From contig NZ_JAGTWO010000004.1 of assembly GCF_018842675.1 (NCBI RefSeq), forward strand, positions 2,170,001 to 2,234,000: a stretch of DNA of 64,000 bases. Reading direction: 5' to 3'. Position numbers and translations under genes: made by a program. Source of the stretch: Candidatus Pantoea bituminis. Its GTDB lineage: Bacteria > Pseudomonadota > Gammaproteobacteria > Enterobacterales > Enterobacteriaceae. The first letter of the stretch is position 1; the number at the start of each line of letters is the position of its first letter. Under the pieces are notes generated by a model. It saw only the letters and a list, made by a program, of their open reading frames with translations, was not told where the DNA came from and did no database searches. This document shows positions 41,046-51,300 of this stretch, in pieces.

Positions 41046-42137
41046 ATGGGATTCAAATGCGGTATTGTGGGCCTGCCGAACGTCGGTAAATCCACCCTGT
41101 TCAACGCGCTCACCAAAGCGGGCATCGAAGCAGCAAACTTCCCTTTCTGCACCATTGAACCCAACACTGGTGTGGTGCCAATGCCAGATTTACGCCTCGA
41201 TCAGCTGTCAGAAATTGTTAAGCCGCAGCGTGTGGTGCCGACTACCATGGAGTTCGTCGACATCGCCGGTTTGGTTAAAGGCGCATCCAAAGGTGAAGGT
41301 CTGGGCAACCAGTTCCTGACCAACATCCGTGAAACCGAAGCGATTGGTCACGTGGTTCGTTGCTTTGAGAACGACAACATCATTCACGTCTCAGGCAAAG
41401 TAGACCCGGCCGAAGATATTGACGTGATCAACACCGAGCTGGCGTTGTCGGATCTGGACACCTGTGAACGTGCCATTCAGCGCGTGCAGAAGAAAGCCAA
41501 AGGCGGCGATAAAGATGCTAAAGCTGAGCTGGCTGCGCTGGAAAAATGCCTGCCGCACCTGTCTAACGCCGGTATGCTGCGTTCGCTGGATCTGGATGCT
41601 GACGACAAAGCGGCTATCCGTTATCTTAGCTTCCTGACGCTAAAACCCACCATGTACATCGCTAACGTCAACGAAGACGGCTTCGAGAACAACCCGTATC
41701 TCGATCAAGTACGTGCTATCGCTGAAGCTGAAGGTTCGGTTGTAGTGCCTGTGTGTGCCGCCGTTGAATCAGATATCGCTGAGATGGAAGATGAAGATCG
41801 TGCCGAGTTTATGGAAGAGTTGGGTCTGGAAGAGCCAGGCCTGAACCGCGTTATTCGCGCCGGTTATTCGCTGCTGAATCTGCAAACCTATTTCACCGCG
41901 GGTGTGAAAGAAGTGCGTGCCTGGACTATTCCTGTTGGCGCGACTGCTCCACAAGCTGCGGGTAAAATTCACACAGACTTCGAGAAAGGTTTTATCCGTG
42001 CGCAAACCATCGCATTCGATGATTTTATTGCGTTCAAGGGTGAACAAGGTGCTAAAGAAGCTGGCAAAATGCGTTCAGAAGGAAAAGAGTACATCGTTAA
42101 AGATGGCGATGTGATGAACTTCTTGTTCAACGTCTAA
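41046..42137 (+). CDS. ychF: Redox-regulated ATPase YchF (OLA1 family)
   Basis: YchF is a 363-residue P-loop protein of the Obg family that prefers ATP and binds ribosomes. The P-loop is [12 protein letters not shown], switch II is [18 protein letters not shown], and the C-terminal TGS domain ends [14 protein letters not shown] 41046 is the family start ([11 protein letters not shown]). It is intact and followed by a strong terminator. Confidence 0.96.
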   Translation: MGFKCGIVGLPNVGKSTLFNALTKAGIEAANFPFCTIEPNTGVVPMPDLRLDQLSEIVKPQRVVPTTMEFVDIAGLVKGASKGEGLGNQFLTNIRETEAIGHVVRCFENDNIIHVSGKVDPAEDIDVINTELALSDLDTCERAIQRVQKKAKGGDKDAKAELAALEKCLPHLSNAGMLRSLDLDADDKAAIRYLSFLTLKPTMYIANVNEDGFENNPYLDQVRAIAEAEGSVVVPVCAAVESDIAEMEDEDRAEFMEELGLEEPGLNRVIRAGYSLLNLQTYFTAGVKEVRAWTIPVGATAPQAAGKIHTDFEKGFIRAQTIAFDDFIAFKGEQGAKEAGKMRSEGKEYIVKDGDVMNFLFNV

Positions 42138-42190
42138 TCTGTTGTCTCATGAGGTTTTACTGAACCTTATGAAGATTAACAAATGCCATA

Positions 42191-42214
42191 AAATCCACGC
42201 CGTTGCGTGGATTT
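42191..42214 (+). terminator. Terminator of ychF
   Basis: AAATCCACGC-CGTT-GCGTGGATTT is a perfect 10-bp stem followed by a T-run, 54 bases after the ychF stop. Confidence 0.92.
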
Positions 42215-43163
42215 TTCATTTTAAGTGAGTATAACAACGTCACAAGAAATGAATATTTACCCTTCGGTAAATCGTGACTTTTCATCGGCACAACCTCCGC
42301 TCAGGGAACTGTTTATCATGCCGGAATTCTGTGTCTGAATGGAGCAGGATTTCAGGCAGGATCAACAGTAAGTCCAGCCCGCCCTTTTGAATATATTAAC
42401 GTCCGGTGTTTATCAGAGACAGGTCTTCATATCTTCGGAAAAATAAAAAGCAAGATTAGTCTTGATGGATGGGGGTTAAGGAGAGACGAAAATATAATAA
42501 CTTCATGGAATGTCATTTTCCCGATCAGAAAATGAAAGAGAATTAACCTCTTGTCTAAAAGACCTGGCGACTACGATTTTTTAATTTTCTTTTCTCGTTA
42601 ATTCTTTATTATTCCATTTAGAAAATCTTATTATACATCAAATAAAGACGATGACGCGCTTACGAAAGGCGCCTGTTTTAATGTGTATGGCGCAGCAGAT
42701 TTTTAGGCTGCCATGGTCGACAATCAATGCCTGACAATCAAGGCGGGAAACGGGTTCATCTCAAAAATGAAGAAAACCCTCTATATTTATCTTCATTTGA
42801 TTCAGCTGTAAGGGATAAGCGCAGCACATATTCAATCAATGTTTCTCAAGGAATGTAGCTCAATTTTTTTGTTGATTTGCAGAGAGCCTTGTACTCACGA
42901 ACTTTATTCATGACCCTATACCCTGTATTTTTTCTTACCCCCGACAGACTATTGCAATTAAGCCATTCAGATATTCCCCTTGGTAACGTGCTTAAGACAT
43001 CCTAATTTTTAACACCCCAATTATTTTAAGAGAACCTTTAATGAACGCAGGAAATTTCCTATATTTTCACTCATCAAAAAACCATCTTAAATATTGCCAC
43101 CCACAAATAAACCGGTAGAGTATAAATTGTAGTTAAGGACAACCATTAATATGGAATACACTC
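42215..43163. other. Long AT-rich intergenic region before the CDI locus
   Basis: About 950 bases have no recognised gene. A plus-strand frame stays open without a good start from about 42274 to 42537 (beginning LFIGTTSAQGTVYHAG and ending IITSWNVIFPIRK). It may be a relic of a gene lost when the CDI locus arrived, but I cannot assign it. The remainder is AT-rich with A/T tracts and probably holds the cdiB promoter. Confidence 0.5.
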
Positions 43164-44849
43164 ATGGAAGAGAACGCAGGCATATCGCTTGCCGTCAGCG
43201 CATATGCACTGGCAATAGGCATTATATTTCCTCATGTAGCGATCGCTGCTGAGCAGGACATCATTCAACAACAACGTCAGAAAGCGATTGAAGCGCAACT
43301 TCAGCCGCCAGTGCCTGACGTGCGTTTATCCACACCAGCGGTCAGCTCTTCCCGCGTCAGCTTCCCGGCGGAAAATCCCTGTTTTGATATTCAGCACATC
43401 ACGCTGAACGGCCTGAATGATTTTCCGGGCTGGTTACCTTTGCAGCGTCTGGCCAATCAGGGTCAGGGACATTGCCTGGGCGTTAAAGGGATTAATTTGC
43501 TGATGAGCGTGCTGCAGAACCGCATGATCGACAGCGGCTACGTCACCAGTCGGGTGCTGGCGCCGCCGCAGGATTTAACCAAAGGCACGCTCACTCTTCA
43601 GCTAGTGGCCGGAAAAATAAGCCATATTGGTCGCACCGATTCCAGCGATCGTTACGTGACGCTTGCCACCGCCCTGCCCTCGCGCAAAGGCAAGCTCTAC
43701 GACCTGCGTGATACTGAGCAGGGACTAGAGAACCTGCAACGTCTGCCTACCGTTCAGGCTGATATGGCGCTGATCCCCGGCAGTGCGCCCGGTGAAAGTG
43801 TGATGGCCGTGCAGTGGAATCAGAGCAAGATGTGGCGACTGGCCGCATCGCTCGATGATTCCGGATCAACGTCCACCGGACGCTATCAGGGCGGACTGAC
43901 GCTCTATCTCGATAACCCCCTTTCGCTGAGCGATATGCTCTATGTCTCGGCGAGCCATGATTTGCAGTTCGGCAATGACAAAGGCACGAAGAACGTTACC
44001 GGCAGCTATTCGGTGCCGTTTGGCTACTGGCTGGCGGGCATCACCACCAGTGATTACAGCTACCACCAGACGGTAGCCGGTGCGTTCACCGACTATGAAT
44101 ATAGCGGCAAGAGTAAAAGCCTAAACGCGAATCTCAGCCGCGTGCTGCACCGCAACGGCAGCCAGAAAACCACGCTGAGTTATGACGTAATAACGCGAGA
44201 GAACCGCAACTTCATCAACGACACAGAAATCGACGTGCAACGCCGCCAGACTTCGGCTTGGCGACTCGGCTTGCAGCATCGTCACTATATCGGCAGCGCC
44301 ACGCTGGATGCGGGCGCAAGTTATCAGCGCGGTACCCGCTGGTTTGGCGCTCAGCCTGCACCTGAAGAGTACTGGGGTGAAGCCACCGCGCTGTCGAAAA
44401 TTGTCCAGCTTAACGCCCAGCTGGCCGTGCCGTTCTCACTGCTCAGTCAGCGATTCAGTTTTAACACCCAGTATCTGCGCCAGATGAGCAACACGCCGCT
44501 GACACCGCAGGACCAGTTTGCCCTCGGTAACCGCTGGTCGGTGCGCGGCTTTGACGGCCAGCGCACACTGAACGCCGATGAAGGCTGGACTCTGCGCAAC
44601 GACATCGGCTGGACCACGCCGCTGCCGTCACAGGAACTCTATCTGGCGCTGGATTACGGCGAAGTCAGCGGACGCAACAGCGGGCAGGATTATCTGATCG
44701 GCAAGCATCTGGCCGGAGGCGCAGTGGGACTGCGCGGCTACGCCCTGCGCACCAGCTATGACCTGTTTGCCGGTATTCCGCTCTCTAAGCCTGCTGGCTA
44801 TCAGACCAGTAGTCTGACGCTCGGCTTCAACCTGAACTGGCGCTACTGA
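43164..44849 (+). CDS. cdiB: TpsB outer-membrane transporter CdiB (ShlB/FhaC/HecB family)
   Basis: This 561-residue two-partner secretion transporter exports CdiA across the outer membrane. A signal-like hydrophobic segment ([20 protein letters not shown]) is followed by a plug-helix region ([16 protein letters not shown]), two POTRA domains ([31 protein letters not shown]) and a beta-barrel. The barrel carries the ShlB-type motif near [14 protein letters not shown] and ends in [11 protein letters not shown] with the aromatic C-terminal residue of outer-membrane proteins. The stop overlaps the start of the acyltransferase gene. Confidence 0.93.
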   Translation: MEENAGISLAVSAYALAIGIIFPHVAIAAEQDIIQQQRQKAIEAQLQPPVPDVRLSTPAVSSSRVSFPAENPCFDIQHITLNGLNDFPGWLPLQRLANQGQGHCLGVKGINLLMSVLQNRMIDSGYVTSRVLAPPQDLTKGTLTLQLVAGKISHIGRTDSSDRYVTLATALPSRKGKLYDLRDTEQGLENLQRLPTVQADMALIPGSAPGESVMAVQWNQSKMWRLAASLDDSGSTSTGRYQGGLTLYLDNPLSLSDMLYVSASHDLQFGNDKGTKNVTGSYSVPFGYWLAGITTSDYSYHQTVAGAFTDYEYSGKSKSLNANLSRVLHRNGSQKTTLSYDVITRENRNFINDTEIDVQRRQTSAWRLGLQHRHYIGSATLDAGASYQRGTRWFGAQPAPEEYWGEATALSKIVQLNAQLAVPFSLLSQRFSFNTQYLRQMSNTPLTPQDQFALGNRWSVRGFDGQRTLNADEGWTLRNDIGWTTPLPSQELYLALDYGEVSGRNSGQDYLIGKHLAGGAVGLRGYALRTSYDLFAGIPLSKPAGYQTSSLTLGFNLNWRY

Positions 44850-45379
44850 TGGAGATCAAGGGGTACCGGTTAATTGCGCCGTGGCTGGCAGCAGATGAGG
44901 CCAGCGAGGCCGAAGTGCTGGGCATGGCGGTATGGCTGTGGCTGCACTCGGATCGTCACCGCGATGCACCGCTGCACACCTTGCCGTCGCTGCTGCTGCC
45001 GCTGATTAAACAACAGCAGTACGCCATCGCCGTAAAAGATGGCCGGCCGGTGTTCTTCCTCGGCTGGGCGTGGATGGATGAAGTGGCTGAACAGCGCTAT
45101 CTCACGCATGCCTCGGTGATGATGAAAGAGGCAGACTGGATCAGCGGCAACCGCCTGTGGATCACCGATTTCATTGCGCCATTTGGTGACATCCGCAACC
45201 TGCTGCGGCTGATGTGTGAAGTGATCCTGCCGGAGCAGTGCTTCCGCTGGCAGGATCAACAGGGCAATCTCCGCGGCCAGCGGGTGCATTTTTATCATGG
45301 AAAGAAAGTCAGCGGGCGCGACGCCCTGCAATGGCAGCAGGCACATCCACTGAGCGTGGCGTTGCCTGAAATCGGATAA
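44849..45379 (+). CDS. cdiC: Toxin-activating lysine acyltransferase (HlyC/RtxC family), CdiC
   Basis: This 176-residue protein resembles HlyC-type acyltransferases that transfer fatty acyl groups from acyl-ACP to lysines of toxins. Visible family features are the WLWLHSDRHRDAPLHTL histidine region near the N-terminus, LLPLIKQQQYAI, FFLGWAWMDEVAEQRYL, and WITDFIAPFGDIRNLL with the acidic catalytic candidate. It lies between cdiB and cdiA with a 1-base overlap and a 9-base gap, so it is co-translated with them. By analogy it acylates CdiA; the modified lysines are unknown. Confidence 0.85.
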   Translation: MEIKGYRLIAPWLAADEASEAEVLGMAVWLWLHSDRHRDAPLHTLPSLLLPLIKQQQYAIAVKDGRPVFFLGWAWMDEVAEQRYLTHASVMMKEADWISGNRLWITDFIAPFGDIRNLLRLMCEVILPEQCFRWQDQQGNLRGQRVHFYHGKKVSGRDALQWQQAHPLSVALPEIG

Positions 45380-45388
45380 GGAGATCAG

Positions 45389-48300
45389 ATGAACAAACTT
45401 CTCTATCGCATCATTTTCAACAAAGCGCGCGGCATGCTGATGGTAGTTGCCGATATCGCCCGCAGCGGTCAGGGCAAACAGGCGCGTGCGCGCCGGATGC
45501 AGCAGACTTCCAACCGGATATGTGCGCTATCAGCGCTGCGCTTCGCCCTGCTGAGCGCGCTGGGCTGCGTTACCGTATTGCCTGCACAGGCGCAGATTGT
45601 TGCTAACAGCCAGGCACCGGGAAACCAGCAGCCCACCGTTGTCAGCGCGTCCAACGGCACGCCGCAGGTAAACATTCAGACGCCCAGCGCGGGCGGCGTA
45701 TCGCGCAATAACTACAACCAGTTTGATGTTGATCAGAAGGGCGTGATCCTCAACAACTCACACGGCAACACTAATACTCAGCTTGGCGGCATGGTCAGCG
45801 GCAACCCGTGGCTGGCACGCGGCGAGGCCAGCGTGATCCTCAATGAGGTGAATTCACGCACTCCCAGCCAGCTCAATGGCTACGTGGAAGTCGCCGGTAG
45901 AAAAGCGCAGGTGGTGATCGCCAATCCGTCCGGTATCACCTGTGACGGCTGTGGCTTCATCAACGCCAACCGCGCGACGCTGACCACCGGTCAGGTGCAG
46001 GTCAATAACGGTAACCTGACCGGTTATCAGGTCAGCAGCGGCGAAGTTGTCATTAACGGCAAAGGGCTAGATTCACGCGGTCAGGATTACACAGACATCA
46101 TTGCCCGCACGGTTAAGGTGAATGCCGGCGTCTGGGCCAACGATCTCAGGGTCACTACCGGTCTTAATCAGGTGGACGCGACGCATGAAACGCTGACGGC
46201 AGGCCAGACTGATGCGGCCAGTCGTCCACAGGTGGCGCTGGACGTGGCGGCGCTGGGCGGCATGTACGCCAGTAAAATCCGTCTGATTGGCACCGAACAG
46301 GGCGTCGGCGTGCGCAACGCCGGTTCGCTGGGCGCGACGGCGGGCAACTTTACGCTTTCCAGCAACGGTCGCATTGAGAACAGCGGCAGCATCAACGGCG
46401 CGCAGGATATTGTGCTGGCAAGCCAGGCCGATATTCGCAACAGCGGCACGGTTTACGCTCAGCGCGACGGTCAGGTTCAGGCCGCTGGCGAGGTAATTAA
46501 TCAGGGCGTAATGGCATCTGCGGGCAATAACCGCATTCAGGCAGGGTCACTTAATAATGCCAGCAGCGGCGTCCTTGCCGCAGGTATGACCTCCGATGGC
46601 GCGCTGGGGGCACAAGGCGATTTGAGCCTGACCACGCATGGGCAACTCGCCAGCAAGGGTCGTCACCTCGTGGCGGGTAATCTGAATGCTCAGGGTACAG
46701 CGGTCGATCTCAGCGGCAGCCAGACTTACGCCAACAACATTAATCTGAGCGCCAGCACGGGAGATATCAGCACCCGCAGCGCCACGGTTGAGGCAAAGAG
46801 CAACCTGCGAGCCAGCAGCAGCATGCGTATTAACAATGACGGCGGCAAAATCCAGGCGGGCAAGCTGGCGTTAAGCGCCCCACTTCTCTCCAACCGCCAG
46901 GGCGTGCTTAATCAGTTAGATCAAACCGATCTGCTGCTGTCGCACGCAGCAGGTATCGACAACAGCAGCGGCACGATTGCCAGCAACGGCGACAACCTGA
47001 CGCTGCACACCGAGTTGCTGGATAACGGCTTAGGCAAAATTCAGCACGCGGGCAGCGGTGAGCTGAATATTTATGCCGCCACGCTGAACGGCAGCCAGAG
47101 TAGCCTTATCACCAACAGCGGGCTGCAGCTGCGCGGCGATACGCTCAATCTTGACGGCGCGACCACCGCCGCTGCGCAGATCAGTATTGATGCGAACACC
47201 CTTTCTCATCGTCAGGGTGAGATGGTGCAAAGCGGCAATAGCGCAATGAATATTAACGTCGCCTCGTCGCTGGATAACAGCGACGGAAAAATTGCCGGGA
47301 ACGGTGACGTGTACCTGAACGCCGGTGCGCTGAATAACCAGCACGGACACGTCATTGCCGCCGGTTCCGGTTCGCTGAATACAACCATCGCGGAGACGCT
47401 GGATAACCGCAGCGGCACGCTGGCGGCGAGCCAGAACCTTATCGTTCTCGCCGGGGCGATAGATAACGCTGGGGGTGCCATCAGCGCCGTTGCGGGCAAC
47501 ACACAACTGACCAGCCAGAGACTGAACAACAGCACGGGCAAAATCAATGCCGGTCAGACACTGTCGGTGACCAGTGACGGTCTGAACAACAACGACGGGC
47601 TGCTCACCGCCGCAAACACCACACTGCAGCTTGGCAGTGGCGCAGTGAACAATCAGCGTGGCGTGATTGCCGCTGCTGAACAACTCAGCATCAGCAGCGG
47701 TTCATTCGATAACACCGCCGGACTGCTGCAAAGCCTTGGCGATGTGCGCATTGATACGCAGGGCAACGCCTTCATCAACCGCGACAGCGGTACTGACGGC
47801 GGCGTTATCGCGCTCGGTTCACTGACGCTCCGTTTCGGCCTGTTGGATAACCGCAATGGCATCATCAACGCACAGAATATGAGCCTGTTCAGCGGCGATA
47901 TTCGTAATCAATATGGTCTACTGGCGGCGCAGACCGCGCTGAGCATCACGGCAGGCGATATGGATAATCAGCAGGGAAATCTGGTTGCCGGACAGTCGCT
48001 GCTGCTGCGTAGCAACGACCTGCTTAATAGCAACGGGCTGATCATGAGCAGCGGCGCGGCAACGCTTGCCACAGCAAATCTGAATAATCGCCAGGGACAA
48101 ATCGGTGCGGTCGGTGATTTAACACTTAACACGCAACGGCTGCAAAACGATAACGGTGGCCTGATTCAGAGCGGTGCGGCGCTGAGTATCGACACCCACG
48201 GCCAGCGGCTGAGCAATACAAATAGTGGTGACAGCGGTGGCCTTATCAGCCAGGGCGATATGCTTCTGGCTACAGGTGAGCTGGATAACCAGCGCGGCGC

Positions 48301-51300
48301 GTTGCTGGCATCCGGTGCCATCAACCTTGCGTCCGGACAGCTGCTAAATCAGTTCGGGCAAATCACCGGGCTGAACGGCATCACCGCACAAACGCAGTCA
48401 GTCAATAACCAGCAAGGTACCCTACAGTCCGGCGGCGTTCTTGACTGGAATACGCAGGGCAACGCCTTCAACAATGCCCGCGGCCTGATTAGCGCTCAAG
48501 GCGATTTTATCCTGCGCAGCGGCGATGTAAGCAACCGTGAAGGCCAGGTCATTTCCGGCAACAACCTGGCACTGGATAACACTTCCCTCGATAACACCGA
48601 CGGCATGCTCGCCAGCAAAGGCGATTTCTCTCTCGTTGCCGGCGCGCTGACCAACCTGCGCGGTGCACTGCAGTCCGCCGGAAATATGGCGGTGACGCTG
48701 GTGAACAGCTTCACCAATCAGGGCAACCTGCAGGCCAACGGCAATCTGACGCTCGTGAGCCATGACGACATCCGCAATGAGAAACTGATTCAGGCCGGTG
48801 AGACGCTGCACGTCAGCGCCGCCAATCTGGTTAACCTGCAGGACGCTGAACTCAGCGGTTACAGCACAATTCTCGACACCAGTAACACGCTGACCAATTA
48901 CGGCCTGATCGACGGCTATTCCACCCGGCTGAACGGACATACTGTCAGCAATATCGGCACCGGGCGCATCTACGGCGATTTTCTCAGCATTCAGGCGGGT
49001 ACGCTCAATAACCTTGCGGAGAACGGCATCACAGCCACCATCGCAGCACGTCAGCGCCTGGATCTCGGCGTGGGAACACTCAATAACCGCGACCACGCGA
49101 TGATTTACAGCGACGGCGCGATGCGCGTTGGCGGTGCCATCGACGCTAACGGGCACGCCACCGGACAGGCCGGAACCGTTAATAACCACAGCGCCACCCT
49201 CGAATCCGCGGGAGATATGCTGCTTAACGTCGGTAGTCTGAACAATATCAATGACCATTTTGAAACCGAGATCGTCGAAGTGTCGCGGGAAAACATCGAG
49301 GAATATCAGGTCTCCGGCAATGCCAATCGCTACGGTCGCGATGAGGTGAGTTTTGAGCATGATGAGGTCGACTTCGTGATGACGCCTGATTATCCATGGC
49401 GACAAAACGATAAAAACGACAACTGGTATCGCTACGAGTACGAACGCACCGTTGATGAAACGCGGATTAAAACCAGCGACCCGGCGCGGATTATCGCTGG
49501 CGGCAATCTGACGATTAATGCTGGCAACGTGCTGAACGACAAGAGCCAGATCATTGCCGGAAATAATCTGGTGATAAACGCCGCCACGCTCGACAACGTG
49601 GAGGTGGCCGGAGAACGGCACATCAGTGACGCTGGCAAGGCTTTCCACTACTGGCGCATCCACGACAAAGGTGGCGACAGTCAGGGCAAAAGTACGGCGG
49701 ATTACATTCCGCCCACCGTTATCCAGAACATCACCTTAAAACCCAGCACCCTTGAAGAGCATCAGAAAATTGACGGAAGCGGTCTGGTGATTGATAACCG
49801 GACGGGCGGTAGCGTGGCCGATATCTCGCTGGGCGATCTCAGCGCAGGCGCAGCGTTTAATCCCGGTAACGCGGTTTTGCTGCCGCCGGGTAAAACCTTT
49901 GAAGTACCGGTGAATACCGCTGCGAATGGCGATGCGGCGGGCAGCGTGATCCGCACCCAGGGCCCGAACACGCGCCTGCCGGATAACAGCCTGTACAAAA
50001 CGAATCCGACTGGCAGCGATTACCTGGTTGAAACCGATCCGCGCTTCACCAACGCGCAGAAGTGGCTCGGTTCCGACTACATGATGCAGGCGTTCGAGGC
50101 CAATCCTGACAACGTGCACAAACGCCTGGGCGACGCCTATTACGAGCAGAATCTTATCCGCCAGCAGGTTATTGCCCTGACCGGCCAGCGCTATCTGGAG
50201 GGCTACGACAGCGATCAGACGCAGTACAAAGCGCTGATGGATGCCGGGATCGCCTTTGGTCAGCAACTGAATCTGGCACCGGGTATGACGCTGACCGCCG
50301 GGCAGATGAGCCTGATGACCGGCGACATGGTGTGGCTGGTGACGCAGACCGTCACCCTGCCGGACGGCAGTCAGCGGCAGGTGCTGGTGCCGCAGCTGTT
50401 TGCCAAAGTGCAATCTGGCGACCTTGACGGCAGCGGCGCGCTGCTGGCCGGGAAAAACGTCAGCCTGAACCTGAGCGGCGATTTGAACAACAGTGGACGC
50501 ATCAATGCGCGCGTTGACACGCTGGTGGTGGCAGAAAATATTAATAATCTCGGCGGACTGATTCAGGGCGACAGCACCGGCCTGCAAGCGCGCACCGACA
50601 TCAACAATTTCGGTGGCGTACTAAAAGGCAGCTCTGCGCTGGCGGCGCTGGCCGGACGTGACATTAATGTCATCACCGCTACCCGCACGGCGGAAAGCGC
50701 CGACGGCAACTTTGCCCGCACCCGCCTCGATCGTATCGCCGGTATTTACGTGGATAAAGGCGATGGCACGCTGGCGCTGCAGGCCGGACGCGACATCAAC
50801 CTGACCGCCGCGCAGGTGGTTAACAGCAGCGAAAATGGCAACACGGCTATTATCGCCGGACGCGATCTGAACCTGAACGCCGTCACCACCAGTAGTCGCG
50901 ATAATCTCAATTTCGACAGCGACAACTGGCTGCATCAGTCGTCATCCACGCAGCGGGGAACGGAGATTGTCAGTAAAGGCAACGTGGGCCTGGCAGCAGG
51001 CAATAATCTGCTGGCGACGGCGGCAGACATCAACGCAGGTGGCAAGCTGGCACTGAGCGCGGTCAACGATCTGCGCATTGTCGGCGGCGAATCCCGCACG
51101 CAGATGGATGAGCATACTAAAGCCAGCGGCAGCAGCGGCATCGCATCAAAAACCATCCGTGAGACACACACCACGATTGATGCACGTACGACGGTAGGCA
51201 GTTCGCTTTCTGGCGACAGCGTGCAGTTGCTGGCCGGTCACGACCTGCTGGTTAAGGGCAGCGATGTAGTCGGTACGCAAGATGTGCGGCTGGCAGCGGG

